Source: Oscillospiraceae bacterium (GTDB lineage Bacteria; Bacillota; Clostridia; Oscillospirales; Ruminococcaceae). Taken from it: a DNA stretch of 17,808 bases. The translations under genes were made by a program, and so were the position numbers. The stretch's first letter is position 1, and every line of letters begins with the position of its first letter. Shown here one piece after another: positions 1-6,697 of the stretch. The notes under the pieces were generated by a model. It was not told the origin of the DNA. It saw only the letters and a list, made by a program, of their open reading frames with translations, and did no database searches. The stretch is from assembly GCA_004556975.1 (NCBI GenBank), contig SFFD01000025.1:1-17808 (forward strand). The letters are read 5' to 3'.

Positions 1-313
1 TCTGGTTTTCGATGAGAACATCGAGCATACGATCCAGAAAAATAAGGCTCTGCTTATTGAGTTGATTCACTTTTCCCGGAATCGCATTTTTCACGAGATA
101 GCCGGTGTACGGAAGTGGAGAATCATACAAAAGACTGTCAATACTCACATCCAGTGCAACACAGATTCTTGCCAACAAATCAAGTGAAGGTCTGCATTTT
201 CCATTTTCAATGTCGCTGAGGTAACGGCTGGTAGTGGCGCATTTCTCTGCAAGCGCTTCCTGTGAAAGGGCGCAGTGCTTTCTGCAATATAAAATTTTTT
301 CGGAAAGTGTCAT
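1..313 (-). CDS. XRE-family helix-turn-helix regulator (C-terminus cut off by window edge)
   Basis: I translated this from the complement; it is open from ATG at 313-311 to the window edge, giving 104 residues with no stop. Residues 1-65 form a typical Cro/C1-type helix-turn-helix: MTLSEKILYCRKHCALSQE, then a recognition-helix region ending TSRYLSDIENG at about residues 29-39, and PSLDLLARICVALDVSIDSLL at about 43-63. The LSQE and SDIENG elements are hallmarks of the XRE fold. The visible remainder (VNQLNKQSLIFLDRMLDVLIENQ) resembles the short C-terminal helix of small clostridial XRE regulators. The start is supported by GGAGGA about 7 bases upstream. It is divergent from pgk. It binds DNA, but its target is unknown; its own leader carries inverted repeats that could be an autoregulatory operator. 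Confidence 0.85.
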   Translation of the reverse strand, partial: MTLSEKILYCRKHCALSQEALAEKCATTSRYLSDIENGKCRPSLDLLARICVALDVSIDSLLYDSPLPYTGYLVKNAIPGKVNQLNKQSLIFLDRMLDVLIENQ

Positions 314-365
314 TTTTGTTTCCTCCGTTTGTTTTCTTGCCTTAATTATGCCGCATTTTGCCGGG

Positions 366-414
366 CAAAGCTACAAGCTTTGGCTTGAACTTTAGCAACC
401 TATGGTTGCTAAAG
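366..414 (-). repeat. Two tandem hairpins in the xre leader
   Basis: The first inverted repeat is CAAAGCT-ACA-AGCTTTG at 366-382 with 7-base arms. The second is CTTTAGCAACC-TAT-GGTTGCTAAAG at 390-414 with perfect 11-base arms. Both lie just downstream of the predicted xre transcription start (about 423), so they would be transcribed in the xre leader. They could be an operator for the XRE protein or mRNA hairpins; neither has a T-tract. Confidence 0.7.
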
Positions 415-429
415 CCCTTTTATGCCGAT

Positions 430-458
430 ATTATAGCACAAAACGCAGAGCGGAACAA
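430..458 (-). promoter_or_regulatory. Sigma-A-type promoter for the XRE regulator
   Basis: Read on the minus strand this is TTGTTC (458-453), a 17-base spacer and TATAAT (435-430). The predicted start is near 423, leaving a leader of about 110 bases before the xre ATG at 313. Confidence 0.6.
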
Positions 459-637
459 TTTGCGACAGGGAAATCTGCCGGAAAAGTGCAGGGGGGCGGC
501 GCAGACGAGCGGCAGTGTATTTGTTCACCTTGCACAAAAGGGTAAAGCGGATTTTTTTGCATTTGCGCACGGCGCAATCGCAAAAAAGCAGGGCGCAGGG
601 AAGGTTTTAAGCAAAACGACGGAGTTTTTATTTTTTC

Positions 638-666
638 TTGAAATGCGGCGGCTTTTGTAATATATT
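638..666 (+). promoter_or_regulatory. Sigma-A-type promoter for pgk-tpiA-gpmI
   Basis: TTGAAA (638-643), a 17-base spacer and TATATT (661-666) form a near-consensus vegetative promoter. The start would fall near 673, giving a short leader of about 37 bases with AAAGGA before the pgk ATG. Confidence 0.75.
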
Positions 667-709
667 TAATTATGGATAAAAATTTTTATTTACAGAAAGG
701 AAGACTCTT

Positions 710-1903
710 ATGAACACTGCAAACAAAATGTCCGTAAGGGATATTGATGTAAAGGGCAAGCGCGTTTTGGTGCGCTGCGATTTCAACGTTCCGCTGAAGG
801 ACGGCGTCATCACAAATGACAAACGCATTGTGGCGGCGCTGCCCACCATAAAATATCTTGTTGAGCACGGGGCAAGGGTTATTCTTTGCTCTCATCTCGG
901 TCGCCCTAAAGGCGAATGGCTGCCCGAATTCAGCCTTGCGCCGGTAGCGGTAAGGCTTTCTGAACTGCTTGGGCAGCCCGTTCGTATGAGCCGCGACGTC
1001 ATCGGCGACGATGCGAAGGATATTTCCGCAACGCTTAAGGACGGCGAAGTCGCTCTGCTTGAAAACGTGCGTTATTATAAGGAAGAAACCAAAAACGACC
1101 CGGAATTTGCCAAGGCGCTGGCAAGCCTTGCGGATATTTTTGTAAACGACGCCTTTGGCACGGCGCACCGCGCCCACGCTTCCACCGCGGGCGTTGCGGA
1201 TTATCTTCCGGCGGTTTGCGGCTTTCTTATCGAAAAGGAAATTTCCGTCATGGGCAAGGCGCTTGAAAGTCCGGGGCGTCCCTTTGCCGCAATTTTGGGC
1301 GGAGCAAAGGTTTCCGACAAAATCGGCGTTATAAACAACCTTATGGAAAAAGCCGACGTCATTATGATAGGCGGAGCAATGGCCTATACCTTCCTTAAGG
1401 CGCAGGGTCATGCCGTAGGAACATCTCTTTGCGAGGACGACAAGCTGGAGCTTGCGGCGGAGATTCTTGAAAACGCGGATGAAAAGGGTGTGGCGTTTCT
1501 GCTTCCCGTTGACCACGTGGCGGCGGACAAATTCGACGAAGCGGCAAAGCCGGTTTGCGTTGACGGAATTGACATTCCCGAGGGACTTATGGGCATGGAT
1601 ATAGGCGAAAAAACCGCTTTGCTTTATGCCGAGACAATCAAGAGCGCCGGTACCGTTATTTGGAACGGGCCCATGGGCGTTTTTGAATTCCCGCAGTTTG
1701 CAAAAGGCACCCTTGCGGTTGCAAAGGCGGTGGCGGATTCCGGTGCGGTTTCGATAGTGGGCGGAGGAGATTCCGTTTCTGCGGTTACTAAGCTTGGTTT
1801 TGCGGATAAAATGACGCACATTTCCACCGGCGGCGGAGCCTCTCTTGAATTCCTTGAGGGCAAGGAACTGCCGGGCATTGCGGCGCTGAACGAGAAAGAA
1901 TAA
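710..1903 (+). CDS. pgk: Phosphoglycerate kinase
   Basis: Cytoplasmic glycolytic enzyme that moves the acyl phosphate of 1,3-bisphosphoglycerate to ADP, giving 3-phosphoglycerate and ATP. The 397 residues match the family's usual length. Visible motifs, in order: RCDFNVP (22-28), SHLGRPKG (61-68) and HRAHAS (153-158) of the N-terminal 3-phosphoglycerate site, then GGAKVSDK (197-204), WNGPMGVFE (318-326), GGGDS (351-355) and STGGGA (372-377) of the nucleotide-binding lobe. The family signature reads RCDFNVP where many homologues have RVDFNVP, a harmless change. ATG 710 is chosen over the in-frame ATG seven codons later because AAAGGAA lies at proper spacing only before 710. It is first in a cluster with tpiA (109-base gap) and gpmI. 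Confidence 0.98.
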   Translation: MNTANKMSVRDIDVKGKRVLVRCDFNVPLKDGVITNDKRIVAALPTIKYLVEHGARVILCSHLGRPKGEWLPEFSLAPVAVRLSELLGQPVRMSRDVIGDDAKDISATLKDGEVALLENVRYYKEETKNDPEFAKALASLADIFVNDAFGTAHRAHASTAGVADYLPAVCGFLIEKEISVMGKALESPGRPFAAILGGAKVSDKIGVINNLMEKADVIMIGGAMAYTFLKAQGHAVGTSLCEDDKLELAAEILENADEKGVAFLLPVDHVAADKFDEAAKPVCVDGIDIPEGLMGMDIGEKTALLYAETIKSAGTVIWNGPMGVFEFPQFAKGTLAVAKAVADSGAVSIVGGGDSVSAVTKLGFADKMTHISTGGGASLEFLEGKELPGIAALNEKE

Positions 1904-2012
1904 AAAAGGCAAAGCCCGAAATTTTCTATTTTGCACAGAAGGGCGGCAGGCAATGCCCAAAGCCCTTTCAAAAGAAATTTCATAAAAACATAAATCGAAA
2001 GGCAGACGGATT

Positions 2013-2780
2013 ATGAATAAAGCAAAACGTGCCGCGGTTATCGCCGGCAACTGGAAAATGAACAAATCCCGCGCGGAAGCAAAGGCTCTTGTGGAAGAGC
2101 TGCGTCCGCTTGTTGAAAACGCCGGCTGCGGCGTTGTGGTATGCACGCCCTATCTTGATATTGAAACCGCGGTGAAAGCAGCGGAGGGTTCAAACATAAA
2201 AGTGGGCGCTCAAAACTGCCATTGGGCGGATCACGGCGCTTTTACCGGAGAAATTCCCGCAGAAATGCTGCGCGAAGCGGGCGCGGAATATGTCATTATC
2301 GGCCACAGTGAGCGCCGCCAGTATTTCGGTGAAACCGACGAAACCGTAAATAAACGCACCCGCGCCGCTCTTGACGCAGGTTTAAGGGTCATTCTTTGCT
2401 GCGGCGAGCTTTTGGGCGAACGCCAGCAGAACATTATGGAGGAAGTTGTCGGCAGGCAGATTAAAGTAGCGCTTCTCGGCGTTTCCAAAGAGGAAATGAA
2501 GAACATAATCATCGCCTATGAACCCGTTTGGGCCATCGGCACGGGCGTTACCGCCACCGCCGACCAGGCTGAAGAAGCTTGCGCCTTTATCCGCGGGCTT
2601 ATTGCGAAGCTTTACGGCAAGGAAACCGCCGAGGCGACCACCGTTCAGTACGGCGGCAGCATGAACGCAAAGAATGCCGGAGAGCTGCTTTCCAAAGAAG
2701 ATGTGGACGGCGGACTTATCGGCGGGGCTTCGCTTAAAGCGCCGGACTTTGCGGCGATAGTTGCGGCGGCGGGGAAATAA
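2013..2780 (+). CDS. tpiA: Triose-phosphate isomerase
   Basis: Interconverts dihydroxyacetone phosphate and glyceraldehyde 3-phosphate in glycolysis and gluconeogenesis. The 255 residues form one TIM barrel. Catalytic and binding residues are in place: N13 and K15 in AGNWKMN, H98 in GHSERR (97-102), E170 in the signature AYEPVWAIGTG (168-178), and the phosphate-binding YGGS (213-216) and GGLIGGASL (233-241). Loop 6 continues GTGVTA, whereas most family members have lysine after GTG; the catalytic set is intact, so activity is expected. The start follows AAAGG at about 10 bases. No convincing terminator separates it from pgk, so co-transcription is likely. A GC-rich hairpin follows it, before gpmI. 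Confidence 0.97.
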   Translation: MNKAKRAAVIAGNWKMNKSRAEAKALVEELRPLVENAGCGVVVCTPYLDIETAVKAAEGSNIKVGAQNCHWADHGAFTGEIPAEMLREAGAEYVIIGHSERRQYFGETDETVNKRTRAALDAGLRVILCCGELLGERQQNIMEEVVGRQIKVALLGVSKEEMKNIIIAYEPVWAIGTGVTATADQAEEACAFIRGLIAKLYGKETAEATTVQYGGSMNAKNAGELLSKEDVDGGLIGGASLKAPDFAAIVAAAGK

Positions 2781-2789
2781 AAGAAATCC

Positions 2790-2821
2790 GGCGGCCGGCG
2801 GCGTTTTCGACGCCGGCCGCC
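2790..2821 (+). other. Strong intercistronic hairpin between tpiA and gpmI
   Basis: Perfect 11-base arms GGCGGCCGGCG / CGCCGGCCGCC enclose a 10-base loop. No T-tract follows; the next feature is the gpmI ribosome binding site. It is therefore more likely an mRNA stability or processing element than a terminator. Confidence 0.7.
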
Positions 2822-2840
2822 TTCATAAAAAGGAGATTTT

Positions 2841-4346
2841 ATGAAACCTCTTGTTCTGATGATACTTGACGGGTTCGGATATAGCGAAAGCGACTATGGC
2901 AACGCCATTCGCGCCGCGAAAATGCCGAACCTTGACCGAATTAAAGCGGAAAGCCCCATGACGATAATCGGCGCTTCCGGAATGGACGTCGGTCTTCCCG
3001 ACGGCCAGATGGGTAATTCCGAAGTAGGGCACACCAATATCGGCGCGGGAAGAATTGTTTATCAGCCGCTTACGCGCATTACAAAGGCGGTGCGCGACGG
3101 CGAATTTTTCAAAAACGCCGCTCTTGTTTCCGCCATGAAAAACGCAAAGGAGCGCGGCAGCGCCCTGCACCTTATGGGGCTTCTTTCCGACGGGGGCGTA
3201 CACAGCCACATAGAGCACCTTTTTGCCCTTATCGACATGGCAAAAGGCTACGGACTTGAAAAAGTTTACATTCACTGCTTTATGGACGGGCGGGATGTTC
3301 CGCCCACAAGCGGAAAGGGATATATAAAGGCGCTTCAAAAGAAGCTTGACGAAGCGGGAATCGGCAAAATTGCCACCGTCGGCGGGCGCTACTACGGCAT
3401 GGACCGCGACAAGCGCTGGGACAGGGTAAAGCTTCACTATGATGCGGTTGTTCGCGGCGAAGCGCCCTTTGAGCACGACCCCGCGGCGGCGGTTGAGCAC
3501 AGCTATGCTCAAAATGTTACGGATGAATTCATTGTGCCCTTCTGCTGTGAGCACGGTGCTCAAATCCGCGACGGCGACTCCGTCATATTCTTCAACTTCC
3601 GTCCCGACAGGGCGCGTGAGCTTACCCGCGCGATAGTTGACCCGGATTTTGACGGGTTTGAACGCCGCGCCCTTGACGTCTGTTATGTGTGTATGGCGCA
3701 GTACGACGAGACAATTAAAAACGTGCTTGTGGCGTTTTTGCCCCAAAGCCTTGAGGACACTTTCGGCGAATATATTTCAAAGCACAAGCTGCGCCAGCTT
3801 CGCATTGCGGAAACGGAAAAATACGCCCATGTTACGTTTTTCTTTAACGGCGGCGTAGAAGCGCCCTATTCGGGCGAGGACAGGGATTTAATCCCCTCTC
3901 CGAAGGTCGCCACCTACGATTTGCAGCCGGAAATGAGCGCGTATCTCGTCACGGAAAAGCTGCTCGAGGAACTGAACAGGGATGTTTACGACGTGATAAT
4001 TCTCAATTTTGCGAACACCGACATGGTAGGGCACACCGGCGTTTTTTCCGCCGCTGTGGCAGCCTGCGAAGCGGTGGACGAGTGCCTTGGAAAAATTACG
4101 GCGAAGGTGAAAGAACTCGGAGGCGCGGTGATTATCACCGCCGACCACGGCAACGCCGACGTTATGCTTGCGGAGGACGGCAGCCCCTTTACGGCGCACA
4201 GCACAAATCCCGTGCCGTTTATAGTTTATAACTACCCCTGCAAGTTAAAAGAGGGCGGCGTTCTGGCGGATATTGCGCCGACAATGCTTAAAATGCTGGG
4301 TCTTTCTAAACCGGAAGCAATGACGGGCAAAAGCCTGATTTTATAA
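2841..4346 (+). CDS. gpmI: 2,3-bisphosphoglycerate-independent phosphoglycerate mutase
   Basis: Converts 3-phosphoglycerate to 2-phosphoglycerate through a phosphoserine intermediate, using two metal ions (commonly Mn). The 501 residues match the iPGM family (about 510). The alkaline-phosphatase-fold metal site shows D10 (LMILDGFG), nucleophile S60 in MGNSEVGHTNIGAG, D394 and H398 in NTDMVGH, D435-H436 in TADHGNAD, and H453 in AHSTNPVP. The inserted phosphotransferase domain shows GLLSDGGVHSHIEHL (113-127), DGRDVPP (149-155), GGRYYGMDRD (181-190) and FRPDRARE (253-260). A strong AAGGAG sits 5-6 bases before the ATG. It ends the glycolytic cluster, 60 bases after tpiA. The adjacent step enzymes gapA and eno are absent from the window. 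Confidence 0.98.
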   Translation: MKPLVLMILDGFGYSESDYGNAIRAAKMPNLDRIKAESPMTIIGASGMDVGLPDGQMGNSEVGHTNIGAGRIVYQPLTRITKAVRDGEFFKNAALVSAMKNAKERGSALHLMGLLSDGGVHSHIEHLFALIDMAKGYGLEKVYIHCFMDGRDVPPTSGKGYIKALQKKLDEAGIGKIATVGGRYYGMDRDKRWDRVKLHYDAVVRGEAPFEHDPAAAVEHSYAQNVTDEFIVPFCCEHGAQIRDGDSVIFFNFRPDRARELTRAIVDPDFDGFERRALDVCYVCMAQYDETIKNVLVAFLPQSLEDTFGEYISKHKLRQLRIAETEKYAHVTFFFNGGVEAPYSGEDRDLIPSPKVATYDLQPEMSAYLVTEKLLEELNRDVYDVIILNFANTDMVGHTGVFSAAVAACEAVDECLGKITAKVKELGGAVIITADHGNADVMLAEDGSPFTAHSTNPVPFIVYNYPCKLKEGGVLADIAPTMLKMLGLSKPEAMTGKSLIL

Positions 4347-4394
4347 AAAAGGCAAAGTTCCCGCTTTTTGTGGCAGGAAACAGTTTTACGGAAT

Positions 4395-4434
4395 AAAAAA
4401 GCTTTCGCGTCGGTTCTGACGCGAAAGCTTTTTT
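4395..4434. terminator. Bidirectional Rho-independent terminator after gpmI
   Basis: Perfect 17-base arms (AAAAAAGCTTTCGCGTC and its complement) around the loop GGTTCT. There are T-tracts on both strands, so it can end gpmI on the plus strand and the hemolysin III-like gene on the minus strand. Confidence 0.92.
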
Positions 4435-4441
4435 AGACAAA

Positions 4442-4469
4442 GCGCAGGCGTTATGAAATGCGCCTGCGC
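4442..4469. other. Second hairpin downstream of the hemolysin III-like gene
   Basis: Perfect 9-base arms GCGCAGGCG / CGCCTGCGC flank a 10-base loop. On the minus strand it precedes the strong bidirectional terminator and has only a short TTT after it, so it is probably an mRNA 3'-end stabiliser or a weak auxiliary terminator. Confidence 0.55.
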
Positions 4470-4507
4470 CTTCGTATAAGATATATGAAATATTTGCTTT
4501 CGGAGTT

Positions 4508-5179
4508 TTACAGGGCATAAAAGAAAATGCTGATGAACTGCAAAACTGTGCCCAGAACCACAAAAATGTGAAAGGTGCTGTGCATCCAGCGCTTTTTTTT
4601 GCCGGCGCCGTAAAGCGCCGCGCCGACGGTGTAAGAAACGCCGCCGAAAAACAAAAACAAAAATCCGCCCGGGGACATGGTTTCGATAACCAGCTTCATA
4701 AAGGGGAAAATTGCCCAGCCCATGCCGATATAGCATATCATCGAGAAAACGCCGTAGCGTTTTAAGTCGATGGCGGTAAAGATTATTGCCACCGCCGTAA
4801 GCAGCCACTCGAACGCCATAAGTCCCCAGCAGATTTTGGGATAAGCGGGGCGCAGGGCGGCAAGCAGAATGGGCGTATATGTTCCTGAAATAAGAAAATA
4901 GATGGTGCAGTGGTCAAGCACCTGAAGGACTTTTTTTGCAGTTCCCGGTTTAAGACCGTGGTATACACTTGACATGGTGTAAAGCAGCACCATGCAAAAT
5001 GCGTAGACACAGCAGCCGAATATACTCCAAAAATCGCCCGAAAGTGCGGATTTTATTATGCAAAGCATACCCATTATAATTGAAAGACCGCCGCCGACAA
5101 TATGGGTGACGGTATTCATGGTTTCTTCGCCTTTGGTATAATCGGGAAGCAGCCTGTCTTTAAGCTTGGTTCGTTTCAT
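4508..5179 (-). CDS. Hemolysin III / TrhA (PAQR-like) family membrane protein
   Basis: 223-residue polytopic membrane protein with about seven hydrophobic segments: roughly residues 24-44, 50-70, 92-110, 115-137, 143-165, 171-190 and 203-222. Family motifs are visible: SSVYHGL (71-76, with H74), LDHCTIYFLISGTYTP (88-103, with D89/H90) and HSTFHIFVVLGTVLQF (200-215, with H200/H204). In the PAQR/hemolysin III superfamily, histidines and acidic residues at these places coordinate a metal in a hydrolase-like fold. Bacterial members (YqfA/TrhA) have been linked to membrane energy and lipid homeostasis; true haemolysis is doubtful. The start has AAAGGAG 7 bases upstream. It is monocistronic and separated from the upstream ECF gene by that gene's terminator. 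Confidence 0.88.
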   Translation of the reverse strand: MKRTKLKDRLLPDYTKGEETMNTVTHIVGGGLSIIMGMLCIIKSALSGDFWSIFGCCVYAFCMVLLYTMSSVYHGLKPGTAKKVLQVLDHCTIYFLISGTYTPILLAALRPAYPKICWGLMAFEWLLTAVAIIFTAIDLKRYGVFSMICYIGMGWAIFPFMKLVIETMSPGGFLFLFFGGVSYTVGAALYGAGKKKRWMHSTFHIFVVLGTVLQFISIFFYAL

Positions 5180-5210
5180 AGAAATCTCCTTTGCTGGTGA
5201 TTATGCTGCA

Positions 5211-5216
5211 ATTATA
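5211..5216 (-). promoter_or_regulatory. -10 element for the hemolysin III-like gene
   Basis: The minus strand reads TATAAT here, about 32 bases before the ATG. No good -35 hexamer lies 16-18 bases upstream, so the promoter may be weak or activator-dependent. Confidence 0.45.
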
Positions 5217-5263
5217 TCACCCACCCGGAAAAAAGCACTCTCTTGCGCTGCAAAAAGCGCTTA

Positions 5264-5306
5264 TTTTTTGTAGAATGCTCTCTCTACAAAAGGTAGAGAG
5301 GGCATT
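5264..5306. other. Overlapping, mutually exclusive hairpins
   Basis: One hairpin pairs AATGCTCTCTCTAC (5274-5287) with GTAGAGAGGGCATT (5293-5306), 14 pairs with one GU. A second pairs TTTTGTAGA (5266-5274) with TCTACAAAA (5283-5291). They share bases, so only one can form at a time. The block lies between the ECF terminator and the hemolysin III-like promoter; its role is unknown. Confidence 0.55.
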
Positions 5307-5332
5307 GTATGCAGTAGAACGGCAATTTCGGA

Positions 5333-5355
5333 AGGGCAAAGCGGCGCTTTGCCCT
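5333..5355. other. Perfect 10-bp hairpin upstream of the ECF terminator
   Basis: AGGGCAAAGC-GGC-GCTTTGCCCT forms a tight stem with a 3-base loop. On the minus strand it lies immediately beyond the ECF terminator, so it may act as a back-up stop, though it has no T-tract. Confidence 0.5.
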
Positions 5356-5360
5356 AAAGC

Positions 5361-5388
5361 AAAAAGGCGCCCGCAAAGGGGCGCCTTT
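5361..5388 (-). terminator. Rho-independent terminator of the first ECF S-component gene
   Basis: On the minus strand a stem of AAAGGCGCCC and its complement, with a 6-base loop, is followed by TTTTT. It begins about 22 bases after the stop codon at 5410. Confidence 0.85.
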
Positions 5389-5409
5389 GATAATTCAGAG
5401 GGGAAAAAA

Positions 5410-5964
5410 TCAGCGTCTGTAAGCTTTGTTAAGCGCCTTTATGAACACCGGCGCAAGCAGGACGGAAACCACAACGGCAAACGCCGCGTTTATTCCGGAG
5501 GTAATAAGCTTGGTGCTGCATGAAACCGCCGCCGCCGCGGCGTCGCTTCCGCTTAAGCGCAGGGTTATGTAGGATTTGCCGATGGAAAGCACAATATAGC
5601 TTAAGGCGCCGCAAACTGCGCCGATAATATTCTGCTTGGTGCTTTCTCCGTTTTTGCCCCCTGCATGAGAAATAGCGCCGCACACAAACGCCATAGTGAA
5701 GAAAAATACAAGGGTAAAGGGCGCGCTTGCGGTAAAGGCGGGGTCGGTAAGGTCATAAAGCATTGAACCTATGCCGGCGGCAAGGCCGCCATTTGTTTTG
5801 CCGAAGATTATTGCCCCAAGAAGGCATACGGCGTTGCCTGTTTTAAGCATTGTGGGGCCGGCGGGGGTGGCTATCGGCCCGATTTTAAGAAAATAGGTTG
5901 CAACAAAAACAAGCGCAGCCAAAACGCCTATTTCTGCAAGGTCACGAACAGTAAATTTTTTCAT
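5410..5964 (-). CDS. ECF transporter S-component (substrate-binding membrane subunit)
   Basis: 184-residue hydrophobic protein with about five or six membrane segments, starting MKKFTVRDLAEIGVLAALVF. The block TGNAVCLLGAIIFGKTNGGLAAGIGSMLYDL (about residues 42-72) and the following APFTLVFFFTMAF resemble S-components of the riboflavin-type/DUF1393 group (PF07155-like). S-components capture a vitamin or similar nutrient and dock onto a shared EcfA/A'/T energising module, not encoded here. The substrate cannot be read from sequence. I chose the ATG at 5964 because GGAG lies 8 bases before it; the ATG three codons earlier abuts the GGAG, and longer frames lack a ribosome site. It is monocistronic with its own promoter and terminator. 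Confidence 0.82.
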   Translation of the reverse strand: MKKFTVRDLAEIGVLAALVFVATYFLKIGPIATPAGPTMLKTGNAVCLLGAIIFGKTNGGLAAGIGSMLYDLTDPAFTASAPFTLVFFFTMAFVCGAISHAGGKNGESTKQNIIGAVCGALSYIVLSIGKSYITLRLSGSDAAAAAVSCSTKLITSGINAAFAVVVSVLLAPVFIKALNKAYRR

Positions 5965-5997
5965 ACATATCATCTCCGTTTTTTGAAATCCGGATTT

Positions 5998-6026
5998 ATT
6001 ATACGATAAGGCTGGGTAAGCCGCAA
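5998..6026 (-). promoter_or_regulatory. Promoter of the first ECF S-component gene, with overlapping palindrome
   Basis: The minus strand reads TTGCGG (6026-6021), a 17-base spacer and TATAAT (6003-5998). A perfect palindrome GCCGCAA-A-TTGCGGC (6020-6034) covers the -35 hexamer and could be an operator. Confidence 0.6.
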
Positions 6027-6232
6027 ATTGCGGCGCAGCGCCCTTTCCATGGACAAAATTATGCAAAACGCCGGATTTTTTGCCGGCTTTCGCGCGTATT
6101 TCTTGCTTTATTACAAAAAAATTAGGCGGCAATTTCCGTAAAAAATCAAGAGAGCACATTTTTATCCAAAGGCGGCGGCAGCATAAGCAGAGTTTTTGTA
6201 AGAAATGCAGAATTTATTTTTTTCTGCCGCTG

Positions 6233-6241
6233 TGGTAAAAT
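6233..6241 (+). promoter_or_regulatory. Extended -10 promoter for the MazG-like gene
   Basis: TGGTAAAAT fits an extended -10 (TGn followed by TAAAAT). The -35 position (TTTATT) is weak, as is common with extended -10 promoters. The start would be near 6248, leaving about 30 bases before the ATG with CGGAGG in between. Confidence 0.5.
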
Positions 6242-6277
6242 CAAAGGCGGAATATTACTTTTTACGGAGGACGCCTT

Positions 6278-6610
6278 ATGAAACAGGAAACCGTTGATAT
6301 GATACTTAAATTCCGCGACGACCGCAATTGGAAGCAGTTCCACAATCCAAAAGACCTTGCAATTTCGATTAGCCTTGAGGCGGCGGAGCTGCTTGAGGTT
6401 TTTCAGTGGAGCGGCGCAGACCTTGAGTGCCGCGACAAGCTTGACAAAATTAAGGAAGAGCTTGCGGATGTCGTTAACTATGCCGTGCTTATGGCAGACG
6501 CCTGCGGGCTTGACCTTGACGAAATCGTTCGGGAAAAGGTTCGCCGCAACGAAGAAAAATACCCTGTTGAAAAGGCCTTCGGCAACAAGGCAAAATATAC
6601 GGAGCTGTAA
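6278..6610 (+). CDS. MazG-like nucleotide pyrophosphohydrolase
   Basis: 110-residue all-alpha NTP pyrophosphohydrolase of the short MazG/RS21-C6-like group, which hydrolyses (d)NTPs or modified nucleotides to the monophosphate and pyrophosphate, often as nucleotide-pool housecleaning. The metal-binding pattern E-x2-E ... E-x2-D is visible: E37 and E40 in SLEAAELLEVFQW (32-44), and E61 and D64 in IKEELADVVNYAVLMAD (58-74). A family-typical KYPVEKAFGNKAKYTEL tail ends the protein. A strong CGGAGG lies 7 bases before the ATG. It is monocistronic, with its own promoter and a bidirectional terminator shared with the convergent spoIID. The preferred nucleotide cannot be told from sequence. Confidence 0.93.
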   Translation: MKQETVDMILKFRDDRNWKQFHNPKDLAISISLEAAELLEVFQWSGADLECRDKLDKIKEELADVVNYAVLMADACGLDLDEIVREKVRRNEEKYPVEKAFGNKAKYTEL

Positions 6611-6639
6611 AAAAGCGCCCTCATCGCGGGGCGCTTTTT
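6609..6639. terminator. Bidirectional terminator between MazG-like gene and spoIID
   Basis: AAAAAGCGCCC (6610-6620) pairs with GGGCGCTTTTT (6629-6639) around an 8-base loop. T-tracts occur on both strands, so it serves both convergent genes. Confidence 0.9.
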
Positions 6640-6697
6640 CTATATGCGGCTTAAAATGCTTCACAAAGTATAAATTCGGCAGGATTATACAAAAAGT

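Larger units (their letters stand above)
314..709. other. Intergenic region between xre and pgk (396 bases)
   Basis: This divergent intergenic stretch holds, from left to right, the xre leader with two hairpins (366-414), a minus-strand promoter (430-458), about 180 bases with no recognisable gene, and the pgk promoter (638-666). In the middle section the only structure I see is a short inverted repeat, TTGCGC-ACG-GCGCAA, at 563-577. An open frame at 358-660 has no ribosome binding site and no protein-like composition, so I do not call it a gene. Confidence 0.7.
5965..6277. other. Divergent intergenic region between ECF gene and MazG-like gene (313 bases)
   Basis: It contains the ECF promoter (5998-6026, minus), a palindrome on its -35 (6020-6034), a GCCGG/CCGGC hairpin near 6070-6087, an AT-rich middle, and the promoter and ribosome site of the MazG-like gene (6233-6270, plus). 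I looked for FMN, TPP, THF and preQ1 riboswitch cores on the minus strand and saw none; the predicted leader is only about 27 bases. Confidence 0.6.

Noticed and set aside
358..660. 100-residue plus-strand open frame upstream of pgk
   Set aside because: It has no ribosome site, covers the hairpins and the -35/-10 region of the pgk promoter, and has no protein-like pattern.
1904..2012. Terminator between pgk and tpiA
   Set aside because: AAGGGC / GCCCTT can pair loosely, but there is no T-tract and the stem is short, so read-through is expected.
686..2146. 486-residue minus-strand open frame opposite pgk
   Set aside because: It is the mirror of a clear pgk gene, rich in Arg/His/Lys as such shadows are, and spans the pgk-tpiA junction without any ribosome site.
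5965..6160. Possible riboswitch in front of the first ECF gene
   Set aside because: No FMN, TPP, THF or preQ1 core could be seen on the minus strand, and the best promoter leaves a leader of only about 27 bases.
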